Assembly: GCA_035527455.1 (NCBI GenBank)
Contig: DATLAN010000094.1
Coordinates: forward strand, 1 to 42,390
Origin: DATLAN01 sp035527455
GTDB lineage: Bacteria; Planctomycetota; Planctomycetia; Pirellulales; Thermoguttaceae
Direction: 5' to 3'
DNA: 42,390 bases
The notes below the pieces were generated by a model. That model was given only the letters and a program-made list of their open reading frames with translations, did no database searches and was not told the DNA's origin. Shown piece by piece: positions 7,963 to 16,863 of this stretch. Both the position numbers and the translations under genes were made by a program. Position 1 is the stretch's first letter; each line of letters starts with the position of its first letter.

Positions 7963-8730
7963 TCACGCGGCGTTCCGAGCGGCCGGACGCTGTCCGGACG
8001 CCGCCGAACGCGGTTTCTCGATCATGCCGAGGATGTTCATCCGAAACGGCTCGAAGCCCCGCCACGAGTTGACGATCCGCTCGTAAATCATGAAGGGGTA
8101 AAACAACAGGCGGCTGGCCAGACCGTAGGATGGCTCTGCTTCGATCATTCTCAGTTGGATATTCTCGAATCCTGCCGACAGGGCCAGTCGCCGCAGCCGC
8201 CGCCGCGCGTTCATCCGATGGAAGGTCGGATAGGGTTCGTGGGCTTCAGGTGGCAGGCGGCGCAGCCAATTGGCCAGTCGGCCGTGTACCCAATGGGGAG
8301 TCAGTCGGGCGCCCAAAGACACGTAATGCCAGAGATTGGGCGTGCGGAAGAAGAAACGGCCTCCGGGCTTCAGCACGCGGAGGGCCTCGGAGAGCAACAG
8401 CGACGGCCGCCGGACGTGTTCCAGCACATAGTCGGCCACCAGGCACTCATAGGACTCGCCGGCGATGGGAAACTCTCCGCCGTCGTAGACCCAGGCGGCT
8501 CGCAGGTGCGGATTCCTACGGACCGCTTCGTCGATATCCAGCCCGTCGACCGCGTCAAAATGCGACGCGAGGAACTTCGAGGTCGCGTTTTCGGGTCCGG
8601 CGCCGATTTCAAGGCAACAGCCGCGCGGCGAAGCGGTTTCTTCCACCCAGTCGTGAAATCGCTCGGTTCCGCCTTTCCAGCCGGGCTTGGAGTAGTACCA
8701 TCTGTCCAGCGCGCTGGTTTGCCAACTCAT
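7963..8730 (-). CDS. Class I SAM-dependent methyltransferase
   Basis: 255 residues from the ATG at 8730, chosen over the GTG at 8733 because AGGAG lies 6 nt before the ATG. Motif I CLEIGAGP is at about residues 39-46. The motif II acidic residue is in VDGLDID, and ADYVLEHVRRP followed by ALRVLKPGGRFFFRTPN is the Methyltransf_11 signature. The C-terminal part has a hydrophobic stretch (SRLLFYPFMIYERIV) that may bind the membrane or a lipid-linked acceptor. It lies 34 bp downstream of a GT4 gene in the EPS locus, so O-methylation of a sugar in the repeat unit is the likely role. The acceptor is unknown. Confidence 0.8.
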   Translation of the reverse strand: MSWQTSALDRWYYSKPGWKGGTERFHDWVEETASPRGCCLEIGAGPENATSKFLASHFDAVDGLDIDEAVRRNPHLRAAWVYDGGEFPIAGESYECLVADYVLEHVRRPSLLLSEALRVLKPGGRFFFRTPNLWHYVSLGARLTPHWVHGRLANWLRRLPPEAHEPYPTFHRMNARRRLRRLALSAGFENIQLRMIEAEPSYGLASRLLFYPFMIYERIVNSWRGFEPFRMNILGMIEKPRSAASGQRPAARNAA

Positions 8731-8764
8731 CACGCTCTCCTTTTCTGGTTGACTGCGGGCGACG

Positions 8765-9958
8765 TCAGGCCGCGCGAAGGCAAGCGGGCATGGAACCTCC
8801 GCCGAGCATCCACTGATACACGTCGAGCATCCGCCGGCCGACCTGCTCCCAGGCGTATTCCCGTCGGACCAGGTCGTATCCCCGCCTGCCGACCATCTTC
8901 AATTCCCACTCGGACGAGGAAAGTGCGGCGTCGAGCAGTTCGGCCAGCGAATCGGCGTTCGGCCGGCCGACCCAGCCGGCGCCTTCCGTTGCGACTCGAG
9001 GGAAGTTGCACTGGCGCGTAATGACCAGCGGGATCTTGCAGGCCATGGCCTCCAAGACGGTGATGGCGAAGCCTTCCGAAAACGACGGGAGCACGAAAAC
9101 GGAGGCCGCCGAAAAGGCTTCCAGCTTGGCCCGGCCGTAGAGCGGGCCCGTGAAGAGGACCCGGTCCTGCAGCCCTGTCGCCAGGGCCTTCTGTTTCATT
9201 TCTTCCTCGAAGCCGAGTTGGCTGATTCCCGCCACGGCCAGGATCCAGTCGTTGTGGCGCTTGCTTGCGATCCGTTTCCACGCGTCCAGGAGAGGGGAAA
9301 GCCCTTTCAGCGGATGGATGCGTCCCAAGTAGAGCACCACGCGACGATCCTTGCAGCCAGCGAATCGCCGCGCGAACTGCGTGCCGTCCGGCAAGTCGGC
9401 ATAGTCTTCCACGTTGATGCCGTTGGGAATCACGAAAACGGGAACGTCGATGCCGAAACGACGAATGCTCTCGGCTTCCGCGTCGCACAGCGCGTGGATG
9501 CACGACGCCGAGCGGAGGTTCCTCCTTTCCCAAACCAGGGCGAAGAGTCGCTTTTTCCATTTGCTCACTTTCAGCCGGGGCTCGTCCAACATGCCGTGGG
9601 GCGTGATGACCGACGGGAGCCGCCACCGCTTGCGACAGCGGTGTACGCTGTGGGAAAGCATCGTCCACAGCCCGTGCTGATGGAGAACGTCCGCGTCGCC
9701 GCCGACCGACCGGTCCAATAGCGCCGCGTGCAGCCCGCGGGAAAAGGCCGCTTTGGCCGGACCGGTTCGCGGGAAGGTTTTCACTTCCATCCCCGGATCG
9801 CGATCGGCGGGCCAGTCTTTCCGGTCGTGAGGGTCTTCCAGGCCCATCACGCGGACGTGGTGACGTGCGGCGTGTTGTTGCAGGGCGAGCCCCCAGACGA
9901 CCGGAGGCAGTCCGCCGCCGCTTCGAGCCAGCGAGTTGGTGGCATGGATAATTCGCAT
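8765..9958 (-). CDS. GT4 glycosyltransferase
   Basis: 397 residues from the ATG at 9958 (MRIIHATNSLARSGGG). A longer open frame to 10210 exists, but it runs into the sulfotransferase gene and has no family similarity. The N-terminal SGGG(L)PPVVWGLA loop is the GT4 acceptor-domain signature. The donor domain shows VVLYLGRIHPLKGL, then VLPSFSEGFAITVLEAMACKIPLVIT, a clear EX7E motif (SEGFAITVLEAMA). It probably transfers an activated hexose during EPS repeat-unit assembly. It lies between the sulfotransferase (57-bp gap) and a methyltransferase (34-bp gap). Retaining mechanism is known for the family; the donor sugar is not identifiable. Confidence 0.88.
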   Translation of the reverse strand: MRIIHATNSLARSGGGLPPVVWGLALQQHAARHHVRVMGLEDPHDRKDWPADRDPGMEVKTFPRTGPAKAAFSRGLHAALLDRSVGGDADVLHQHGLWTMLSHSVHRCRKRWRLPSVITPHGMLDEPRLKVSKWKKRLFALVWERRNLRSASCIHALCDAEAESIRRFGIDVPVFVIPNGINVEDYADLPDGTQFARRFAGCKDRRVVLYLGRIHPLKGLSPLLDAWKRIASKRHNDWILAVAGISQLGFEEEMKQKALATGLQDRVLFTGPLYGRAKLEAFSAASVFVLPSFSEGFAITVLEAMACKIPLVITRQCNFPRVATEGAGWVGRPNADSLAELLDAALSSSEWELKMVGRRGYDLVRREYAWEQVGRRMLDVYQWMLGGGSMPACLRAA

Positions 9959-10014
9959 CGGATCGATCCCTGTCCCCTTTTCCCACGGCAAAGCAACCGA
10001 GACCCGGCAGGTGG

Positions 10015-10806
10015 TCAGCCGGCCACGGCCGCGAGTCTTTCGTACAAGCGTATTTCGGGTTGAAGTCTCTCTCGTGCGAGGTCCAGTTCCTTGTCTTCGA
10101 TCGACACGTCGATCGAGGTGCTTCGCGCATGTTCGGGCCTGAGTTGGATTCCGAGCTTGGAAGACAGGAGTTGGATTCCGTCGGAGAACCTTTCCAGCAG
10201 GAAAAAGCACGAACAGTTCATAACGTTGCCGTACGCCTCGTCGACGTCGTAGTCCTTGGAGAACATGTACAACTGATTCAATAGGTGCTCCCTCGGAACG
10301 TTGGCCAGAAACTCACCGAAGCTTTCGTCGAACCATTTCGATTCCCGGTCGAGGTTGCCGCCCTGCTTGCCCAGCTTCTTGTACTCCAGAATCATCCGGT
10401 AGTGGGAAACCAGTCGCCGCAGCGGATCCCGCAGGCAAGTGAAGGTGAAGGTCTTCTCGGGCAGTTTCAGTTCGTGCGCCGGCCGGTGGGAATAGGCGTA
10501 GTAGTAATGCCCGTGCTGAATGAGTCTCTTCTCGTGGGCTACGAAGACCATGTTGCCGCTTCTCGTCCTCAGCCGTGCCTTGAGTCTCGTATGGACGGTC
10601 CGGCTTTCTTCGCCACCGAGCCCGAGAAACATCCGGTGCAGGCTGGTGCCGCCGCATTTTCTGATGTGGTAGAAGTAGATGCGCTGGAATCCCCCGTCGA
10701 TTTCGTATCGGGACGCAAGGTTCATGCAGCGGATGTTTTCCACGAAGTTCACGCGAGCGGCCACGTGTGCTCTGAAACGTATTTTCAGGCGTTCGATCAC
10801 GCTCAT
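10015..10806 (-). CDS. PAPS-dependent carbohydrate sulfotransferase (Sulfotransfer_2-like)
   Basis: 263 residues. HIRKCGGTSL (residues 47-56) matches the 5'-phosphosulfate binding loop, and CLRDPLRRLVSHY (about 124-136) matches the 3'-phosphate binding motif with its conserved Arg and Ser. Spacing and length fit Golgi-type and bacterial carbohydrate sulfotransferases. The reaction would move sulfate from PAPS to a hydroxyl of a sugar. It is enclosed by EPS glycosyltransferase and methyltransferase genes on the same strand, so the substrate is most likely the EPS repeat unit or its lipid-linked precursor. No signal peptide is seen, which suggests cytoplasmic modification before flipping. PAPS synthesis genes are not in the window. 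Confidence 0.85.
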   Translation of the reverse strand: MSVIERLKIRFRAHVAARVNFVENIRCMNLASRYEIDGGFQRIYFYHIRKCGGTSLHRMFLGLGGEESRTVHTRLKARLRTRSGNMVFVAHEKRLIQHGHYYYAYSHRPAHELKLPEKTFTFTCLRDPLRRLVSHYRMILEYKKLGKQGGNLDRESKWFDESFGEFLANVPREHLLNQLYMFSKDYDVDEAYGNVMNCSCFFLLERFSDGIQLLSSKLGIQLRPEHARSTSIDVSIEDKELDLARERLQPEIRLYERLAAVAG

Positions 10807-10849
10807 CTTGCGAATATCCCGATACGCGATAGTGCCCGTGACGCGAAGG

Positions 10850-11620
10850 TCACGCGGCGGTTTTCTTTCCTACCAACAGTGCCGACCCACTCAGCAGCGA
10901 CGGCCAGAGACTTCGCAGCCGCCCCAGCACTCTGCCGAATCCGACGGTCCGGACGACCTGGAAACCGAATTGCCGGTAAAGCCTTTTCAGCGAACTGCAA
11001 GTGAAATAGTGGAGATGCCCGCCGTCGTACATTTCGCCGGGCCGAACGCCGAAACCCTCCTGCGCTGCCGAAGTGCCGGGGAATCTGCCCCGAAGCAATT
11101 GCAGGCGGCGCGGAAGATAGGCGACGTTGGGCGTCGCGGTGAGCAAGGTCCCTCCCGGCGCCAGCAGCCGGTGGATCTCGCGCATGGCGGCGAACAGATC
11201 GACGACGTGTTCGATCACGTCGGCCCACATGATCACGTCGAAGCTCCCGTCGGCCTTGTCGATGCCGCGCTCGATGTTGCCGGAAATGATTTCCACGGGT
11301 TTTTCCAGGTCCGCGAGGTTCTTCTCTGCGACGCGACAGCGGTTCACAGCGATCTCGATTCCGGCGAGTTCTCGACAGCGGTCGGCCACGTGATGCAGCA
11401 CGATGCCGTTACCGCAGCCGATTTCCAGGACGCTGCCGGCATCGGGAGGAAAGGCGTGCACCAATGCTTCCCAGCGGTTCCGCGGCCAGCGGCCGAGGCT
11501 GAGCTTGCTCAATCCTTCCGGTTCGTCGCGGTAGACTTCATCGTAGGAGTCCCGCAGTTTTCCATCCGACTGGTTTCGCCGGTCCGTAGCGGCCGGGTTC
11601 TTGTCGAGGATTGTTTTCAT
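10850..11620 (-). CDS. Class I SAM-dependent methyltransferase (UbiG/Methyltransf_23-like)
   Basis: 256 residues from the ATG at 11620 (MKTILDKNPAATDRR). The open frame upstream overlaps the neighbouring glycosyltransferase and is not used. Motif I VLEIGCGNG is at residues 64-72. FDVIMWADVIEHVVD and EIHRLLAPGGTLLTATPN follow in the standard order. The C-terminal region (GEMYDGGHLHYFTCSSLKRLYRQFGF) is common in methyltransferases of polysaccharide loci. Likely O-methylates an EPS sugar. It lies 43 bp upstream of the sulfotransferase and 31 bp downstream of a GT4 gene, consistent with one transcript. Confidence 0.85.
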   Translation of the reverse strand: MKTILDKNPAATDRRNQSDGKLRDSYDEVYRDEPEGLSKLSLGRWPRNRWEALVHAFPPDAGSVLEIGCGNGIVLHHVADRCRELAGIEIAVNRCRVAEKNLADLEKPVEIISGNIERGIDKADGSFDVIMWADVIEHVVDLFAAMREIHRLLAPGGTLLTATPNVAYLPRRLQLLRGRFPGTSAAQEGFGVRPGEMYDGGHLHYFTCSSLKRLYRQFGFQVVRTVGFGRVLGRLRSLWPSLLSGSALLVGKKTAA

Positions 11621-11651
11621 GGCTGAGCCCGGTTCGATGGGTCCTGACCGG

Positions 11652-12887
11652 TCATTGGTGCAGCAGGTCTCGTTGGCGACGTAGCGCCCGATGGAGTTCC
11701 AACCCGCTTGTTGAAGGCGCAGGGCTTGTGCGGCACGGATCGAACAGCGGCTCGATGCCGGCATGGAATCTCTCCACCATGCGTTGGATATTGTAGACCT
11801 CCTCCACCCGACGTTTGCCTGCAGCCGACATGGCCCCCGCCAGATCCGGATGGTCGAGAATGGAACAGAGTTTTCGGCAGAAGTCGCCCAGATCGCCGGA
11901 TCGATACGTGAGTCCGTTGACACCATCCTGCAAGACTTCGAACTCGGCGGTCTGGGTGCGGGGATCGTCGTCGGTCACCACGGGCACGCCGTAGCACATC
12001 GCGTGGTGTATGCTCAGACCGATACACGTCGCCATGGCAAAAACGTCGGCCAGCGAATACCACAGCGCAAGTTGCCTCTCGTCGTAAAGGGGACCGAGGA
12101 ACCGAACGCCGTCGAGAATCCCGAGGTCTTGCGCAAGACGCTTCATCTTGTCTTCCAGCGGGCCGCCTCCGATCAGGACCAGTTCCACGTCGCAGCGTTG
12201 CCGGCGCAGTTGCGCAAAGGCGCTGAGCAGAACGTCAGTCCGCTTGATTCCGGTCATGCGAACCACCTGGAGGATAACCTTCCGGTTGCAGAGGTTCCGG
12301 GCCTTCCGAAAGCTCTCGATCTCCTCGGGCGTGATCGCGTCGCGAACGGCGGCGATTCGGCTTTGATCGATGCTGTTGTACAGGGGCACGATCTTGTTCG
12401 GGTCGGTTCCCCGCTGGCGCATTTCCCGTCCGTCCCGTTCGCCGTAACACAGTACGACCTTCGCCAATTTGCCCATGCGGCTCATCAGGTATTCGGAGAC
12501 GGGCCGCCGTTTGCCGACGCGGAAGAACATTCCCCAAACGCCGAAAGGGATGCCGTTGCGCCGGCACCATTTCATGTGACTGAGCAGGAAGATCTCTCGG
12601 GGATTGCCGTGAAACAGCACGGCGTCCGGCCGGACGTCCTGCAGGAGCGAGCGCAAGCCCGGCCGGAAAACGAACGGCCCGATCAGGTTGAAGGGCAAGT
12701 GCCGCACTTCGAACTTGCCGCTGCCGCGATATTGATTCAGTTGTGTTTCTCTCTCGATATCGGCAAGAACCACCAACTCGACCTCCGGCCCCGCGGCGAT
12801 ATGCTCGAACAGCGGAATCCGATAGTGTGGAATCAACGGCTGGATCACCGCCAGGCGGTGTTTCGAGGTCGACCTGCTTCTTGCCAC
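11652..12887 (-). CDS. GT4 glycosyltransferase
   Basis: 411 residues, starting MARSRSTSKHRLAVIQPLIPHYRIPLFEHI. VIQPLIPHYRIPLF is typical of a GT4 subgroup in EPS and O-antigen loci. The donor domain has VILQVVRMTGIKRTDVLL, VLIGGGPLEDKMKRLA and SLADVFAMATCIGLSIHHAMCYGVPVVT; the usual first Glu of EX7E is not obvious, and the position is occupied by an Ile-Gly segment. Expected role is sugar addition to the EPS unit. The stop is 13 bp upstream of the polymerase-like gene's coding end on the same strand, so the genes are packed. Donor is unknown. Confidence 0.82.
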   Translation of the reverse strand: MARSRSTSKHRLAVIQPLIPHYRIPLFEHIAAGPEVELVVLADIERETQLNQYRGSGKFEVRHLPFNLIGPFVFRPGLRSLLQDVRPDAVLFHGNPREIFLLSHMKWCRRNGIPFGVWGMFFRVGKRRPVSEYLMSRMGKLAKVVLCYGERDGREMRQRGTDPNKIVPLYNSIDQSRIAAVRDAITPEEIESFRKARNLCNRKVILQVVRMTGIKRTDVLLSAFAQLRRQRCDVELVLIGGGPLEDKMKRLAQDLGILDGVRFLGPLYDERQLALWYSLADVFAMATCIGLSIHHAMCYGVPVVTDDDPRTQTAEFEVLQDGVNGLTYRSGDLGDFCRKLCSILDHPDLAGAMSAAGKRRVEEVYNIQRMVERFHAGIEPLFDPCRTSPAPSTSGLELHRALRRQRDLLHQ

Positions 12888-12899
12888 GAGTTCGTCCTC

Positions 12900-14219
12900 C
12901 TAGGGATTCTGCAGCGCGCAGCGCCGAGTAAGCCGCCGGTCCGCCCAAGGGGGATCGGATCGATCGGACGAAAGTCGTGCAGCGGGGCGTCCCAGCTCCA
13001 GCCACAAGATAACCACGATCAAGACGGGGGATATTCGGGAAAAGGAGCATGGCTGGAAGAATATGTCGGCCAGAAACGCAACGGTGGCCGTCGCGAGTAC
13101 CCGGTTCAACCGCGTTCGGTTTCTTGGATGCCAGTTCCACAGGAGTCTTCTGGCGAACAATGCCGCCGTGGCCAGAAAGCCGACGAAGCCGACTTCCAAC
13201 AGCGTGATCAAATAGCCGTTGTGGGGGGCTTTTTCGCCCACGGAATTGGCCAGCGTTTTTTGCGTTCTGGGACCGGTGCCCAGAAACGGGCTCTCCTGGA
13301 CCTCGGACAACCCGCGTTTCCAAGTCTCGGTTCTTCCCGTAAAACCCGTTCCCAGTCCCCGGTAGCGGTCGTTCAGGGCGAGAGTCGTTTCGACGTGGGA
13401 GATCGTGTACGAACGCAACGCCGGAATGCTCACGACGAAACAGACGGCGACGGCCAGAACCGCACCGATGCGCAGAAGTGCCCGCAGCGAAGGCAAATAC
13501 CACACCACGAAAACTCCGGCGGCAAGCCCCAGCAGCGACGCGCGGCTTTCTACAATGAGGATGCCGGTCACACCCAGCGCGAACGTCAGCCATCGCAACC
13601 ACTTCTTCGTGATCGCCAGCGCAAGACACGTCCCCAGCATGGAGATCTCGCCGAAGCCGCGATTGGCCAGCACGCGATGTTGATGCATCTCCGTCATCGG
13701 CATGGACAGGAGGAGGAACGTCGTCAGCACGCAGCCCATGGAAGTCAGAGCGAGGGCCTGAAGGATTTCTTCATCGGTGCCGATGGAAATGCACATTCGC
13801 CCAAGGAAAAAGAACAGCAGTAGTGCGCCCACCAGGCTCAATGACACGATCGGGATCAAGCTGAGAGAAGCTGCGACGGCGTAGGACGCGAAAAAGAACA
13901 CCATCAGAGGATCGGCTATGAGTCTGCAAAGTTCTCGCGGCCCCACGCCACGGACTTCTCCGAGACAGAGAAGCAACACGCAGACCCCCAGGTGAGGACT
14001 GAACTGCACGACGTCGGAAGCGAGAATCGACGGCACTTCTTCAAATGGCGCCAGCACCGCCACGACGAAGAAGAACAAGCATCCCAGCGGCCAGGCGGAG
14101 ATCGTCCCGGGTACCCAGAAAGGATGCATGCGGCGGCGGGCCTCCGCCATGGCCTGTCCCGGCGGATGCCTCTCGACGCGGCCTCGCAAGGCGTTCGGCA
14201 AACGGGTACTTTGCAGCAT
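12900..14219 (-). CDS. O-antigen ligase/polymerase family protein (Wzy_C)
   Basis: 439 residues with about 11-12 hydrophobic segments. The hallmark is the large extracytoplasmic loop between late helices, here GRTETWKRGLSEVQESPFLGTGPRT followed by APHNGYLITLLEVG, which is the Wzy_C pattern with its conserved Arg, Trp and His. Likely polymerises flipped repeat units at the periplasmic face or ligates them to an acceptor. The upstream neighbour on the same strand is the Wzx flippase, 18 bp away, which favours the polymerase role. A second Wzy_C protein is at 21634-24318, so the division of labour between the two is unresolved. Confidence 0.85.
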   Translation of the reverse strand: MLQSTRLPNALRGRVERHPPGQAMAEARRRMHPFWVPGTISAWPLGCLFFFVVAVLAPFEEVPSILASDVVQFSPHLGVCVLLLCLGEVRGVGPRELCRLIADPLMVFFFASYAVAASLSLIPIVSLSLVGALLLFFFLGRMCISIGTDEEILQALALTSMGCVLTTFLLLSMPMTEMHQHRVLANRGFGEISMLGTCLALAITKKWLRWLTFALGVTGILIVESRASLLGLAAGVFVVWYLPSLRALLRIGAVLAVAVCFVVSIPALRSYTISHVETTLALNDRYRGLGTGFTGRTETWKRGLSEVQESPFLGTGPRTQKTLANSVGEKAPHNGYLITLLEVGFVGFLATAALFARRLLWNWHPRNRTRLNRVLATATVAFLADIFFQPCSFSRISPVLIVVILWLELGRPAARLSSDRSDPPWADRRLTRRCALQNP

Positions 14220-14237
14220 GGTGTTTCTCGGCGCTCC

Positions 14238-15641
14238 TCACGCTGCGCGGGAAAGGGAAAGGTCGCGTTGGGTGACGGCACCGCGGAAAGGATCGCGTAG
14301 GGTTCGAACGAAGTATCCGCCCAGCAAAGCCGTGTGCAGCGCACCGCCGATCACGTAGGCCGTCGCCAGACCGGCCGCACCGTACCCGAGGTCGAGCAGG
14401 TAATACGTGGCCGCCACGATGGCGCCGACTTTCAGGATCCGCAAGGAAAAATGAAGCCACATCCTGCCCCTGCTGATGATGGCTTGCTCGACCACGGAAT
14501 TGACCGACACGAAGGGCGTCGAGCAGGCGATCAGCACCAGCGGCAGGACCCCCGCCTGAAAACCTTCTCCGTAGCTCGCCATGATCCAAGGCGAAAGCAC
14601 CACGACGGGAAGTGCAAGCGCCAGGGCGATACCGCCGTTGAGCACGGCATTGAACTTCAGGAATCGAACGTATCCGGCGTGATCGTGCTTCGCACCCAGG
14701 CTGGACAACATCGGCAGGACGATTCGCCGAACGGCCTCCGGAATGAAGAGGATCGTGATCCTCCAGTGGTTTGCTGCGACGAAAATCCCCATTTCTCCAT
14801 AACCGCCTTCCCGATTCACCAGCAAGGCACCGCAGCTCCAATTGAGGATTCCCGCCATACTGCTGCCCAAGGCGACCGGAAGACCGAATTTCCAAAGGAG
14901 GCTTTTTTCTCGCAGACAATGACGGAAACCGACGGCAACGCCTGCCCTAGCGGCTGCCCGCCGAATCGCCAGATGGTTCAGCGTCCAATGGATGGAGAAC
15001 GTGAAGATCAATCCCCAGACGGCTCCTTGCAGGCCGCCCCAAGAAGTACCGCAAAGCAATACCGGAAAAGACAGCGCGCCGACGCCGAAACTGACCTTTG
15101 CGATCGTCTTGAAGGCCTCGAAGCCGGCCAGCACGCCCGTCTGGACGCTGGTCAAGAGATTCAACAACAGGAGCAGGCTGCCGACTCGCATCAGGCCGGC
15201 CAGGTGCGGGGCGGCCAGCACGTGCGAGGCCAGCCAGGGCGCTGCGCAGTAAAGCAAGACCAGAAGCACGCTTCCCGCGCAGAAGGCCGCCAAACCGGAA
15301 AGGGCCACGATTCGTCCGGCCCGCTGAGGGTCGGCGCGGCGGAACTCGGCCACGTGCTTCGTGGCGATCATCCCCAGGCTGATCCCGACGAACGTGCCGA
15401 AGACGGTCACCGTGTTGCGGATGATTCCGAACTCGCCGAAGACTTCCCTGCCGAGCAGTCGCGCCACGAAAACGGAAGCCGCCAGCATCATGCCCCGCGA
15501 AATCACCGCCCCGGCCAGCGACCAGAACGCGCCCCTGGCCAGCCGCGAGCCCAGTTCGCTCCCCTCGACCCGATCCCAATAGGGACGCAACGGGCCGGGG
15601 CAACAGGCGTGCAGCACATTTTTGACGGTCAAACCAGACAT
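14238..15641 (-). CDS. Polysaccharide flippase (Wzx/MATE-like)
   Basis: 467 residues from the ATG at 15641 (MSGLTVKNVLHACC). The longer open frame to 16673 overlaps the WecB gene in another frame and is rejected. The protein has about 12-14 hydrophobic helices. It begins with the typical ARGAFWSLAGAVISRGMMLAASVFVARLLGREVFGEFGIIRN pattern of Wzx/PST flippases (quoted here only to residue-type level: GAFWSL...SRG...ARLLG...FGEFG). It would move undecaprenyl-PP-linked repeat units across the inner membrane. The first 13 bp overlap the end of the WecB gene, indicating translational coupling. Confidence 0.85.
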   Translation of the reverse strand: MSGLTVKNVLHACCPGPLRPYWDRVEGSELGSRLARGAFWSLAGAVISRGMMLAASVFVARLLGREVFGEFGIIRNTVTVFGTFVGISLGMIATKHVAEFRRADPQRAGRIVALSGLAAFCAGSVLLVLLYCAAPWLASHVLAAPHLAGLMRVGSLLLLLNLLTSVQTGVLAGFEAFKTIAKVSFGVGALSFPVLLCGTSWGGLQGAVWGLIFTFSIHWTLNHLAIRRAAARAGVAVGFRHCLREKSLLWKFGLPVALGSSMAGILNWSCGALLVNREGGYGEMGIFVAANHWRITILFIPEAVRRIVLPMLSSLGAKHDHAGYVRFLKFNAVLNGGIALALALPVVVLSPWIMASYGEGFQAGVLPLVLIACSTPFVSVNSVVEQAIISRGRMWLHFSLRILKVGAIVAATYYLLDLGYGAAGLATAYVIGGALHTALLGGYFVRTLRDPFRGAVTQRDLSLSRAA

Positions 15642-16774
15642 GACGTTGGTACCAAGGATTCTTGGACAACGGCGACGATTCGCTGGCAGGCCCGCCCGTC
15701 GCCGTACGGACTGTCGGCCCGCACCGTGGCCGCGCAGGGGTCGGGCTCGTTCAACAGCCTCACGGCGTTCTCGACGATGGCGGCGGCGTCGGTCCCGACC
15801 AGTCGAACCGCCCCCACTCCGACGCCTTCGGGCCGATCGGTCGTGTCGCGCGTCAAGAGGACCGGCTTCCCCAAACTCGAGGCCTCCTCCTGCACTCCGC
15901 CGGAATCCGTCACGACCAGCGCGGCGCGATCCATCAACGCGACGAAGGGCAAATAGTCCAGCGGCCGAGTCAGGTAGACGTTCTCGATCCGGCTCAACAA
16001 ACGGCGGACGGGCTCTTGCACGTTGGGGTTGAGGTGGACGGGATAGACGAGCGCGACGTCGGGAAACCGCAGGGCGAGACTCGAAATCGCGCGGCAGATC
16101 GCTTCCAGCCCGCGGCCGAAATTCTCGCGCCGATGACCGGTCACCAACACCAGGCGTTTGTCCTTGTTTCCCTCCAAGAGGTCCGGTGGCAAATCGGGGA
16201 TTCGGGGCGGGTCCCGACGAATCTTCTCCAACGCCCACAGCAAAGCATCGACCACCGTATTGCCGGTGACGAAGATCTTCTCGTCCGCAACGCCCTCTTC
16301 GAGCAGATTTCGCCGTGCCCGTTGGGTCGGGGCAAAATGGTAATCGGCCAGCCGCGAGGTCAAGACGCGATTGATTTCTTCGGGAAAGGGCGAGAACTTG
16401 TTCGCCGTGCGCAGTCCGGCTTCGACGTGTCCCAGGAGAATCCGACGGTAGAAGGCCGCCAGCGAGGCGCAGAAGGTGGTGGTCGTATCGCCCTGCACGA
16501 TGACCATGTCGGGCCGGCTCTCGGCCAGATAGCGATCCACGGCGGCAATCGCTCGGGAGGTCAAGTCCGCCAGCGTCTGCCGCGGCCGCATCAACCGCAG
16601 ATCCACGTCCGGCACGATCCCAAACGCCTCCAGGACCTGGTCGAGCATCTCGCGATGCTGCCCCGTCACGCACACATGGACCTGCAAATCAGGGCTTTCC
16701 TGCATCGCCAAGACCAGCGGGCACAACTTGACAGCCTCCGGGCGAGTGCCGAAAATCACCGATACCTTTATCAT
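15629..16774 (-). CDS. wecB: UDP-N-acetylglucosamine 2-epimerase (non-hydrolysing)
   Basis: 381 residues from the ATG at 16774 (MIKVSVIFGTRPEAVKL); an alternative ATG at 16789 would add five residues. Converts UDP-GlcNAc to UDP-ManNAc in the cytoplasm. FGTRPEAVKL, GQHREML, VIVQGDTTTT, GHVEAGLRT, FPEEINR, VTGHRREN and TDSGGVQEEA are all present in order and carry the residues known as catalytic or UDP-binding in WecB/MnaA. The length matches the family (about 375). No WecC-type dehydrogenase is in the window, so the ManNAc may be used directly. It overlaps the Wzx start by 13 bp. Confidence 0.95.
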   Translation of the reverse strand: MIKVSVIFGTRPEAVKLCPLVLAMQESPDLQVHVCVTGQHREMLDQVLEAFGIVPDVDLRLMRPRQTLADLTSRAIAAVDRYLAESRPDMVIVQGDTTTTFCASLAAFYRRILLGHVEAGLRTANKFSPFPEEINRVLTSRLADYHFAPTQRARRNLLEEGVADEKIFVTGNTVVDALLWALEKIRRDPPRIPDLPPDLLEGNKDKRLVLVTGHRRENFGRGLEAICRAISSLALRFPDVALVYPVHLNPNVQEPVRRLLSRIENVYLTRPLDYLPFVALMDRAALVVTDSGGVQEEASSLGKPVLLTRDTTDRPEGVGVGAVRLVGTDAAAIVENAVRLLNEPDPCAATVRADSPYGDGRACQRIVAVVQESLVPTSCLV

Positions 16775-16863
16775 GCCGGCCTTTTCCATCGAACGGGAGT
16801 AGTGCTCAACGTCGTCTTGGCGAAGGGGTCCGGTTGCCGTCGGGGGAAGTATGTCCTCGACCC

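Noticed and set aside
11763..13823. 686-codon plus-strand open frame across two minus-strand EPS genes
   Set aside because: Antisense shadow spanning a gene boundary; no recognisable domain, and both minus frames carry clear GT4 and Wzy_C motifs.
15642..16673. N-terminal extension of the Wzx gene to 811 codons
   Set aside because: The extra 344 residues are Arg/Gly/Ala-rich and lie in another frame of wecB; the flippase fold begins at MSGLTVK.
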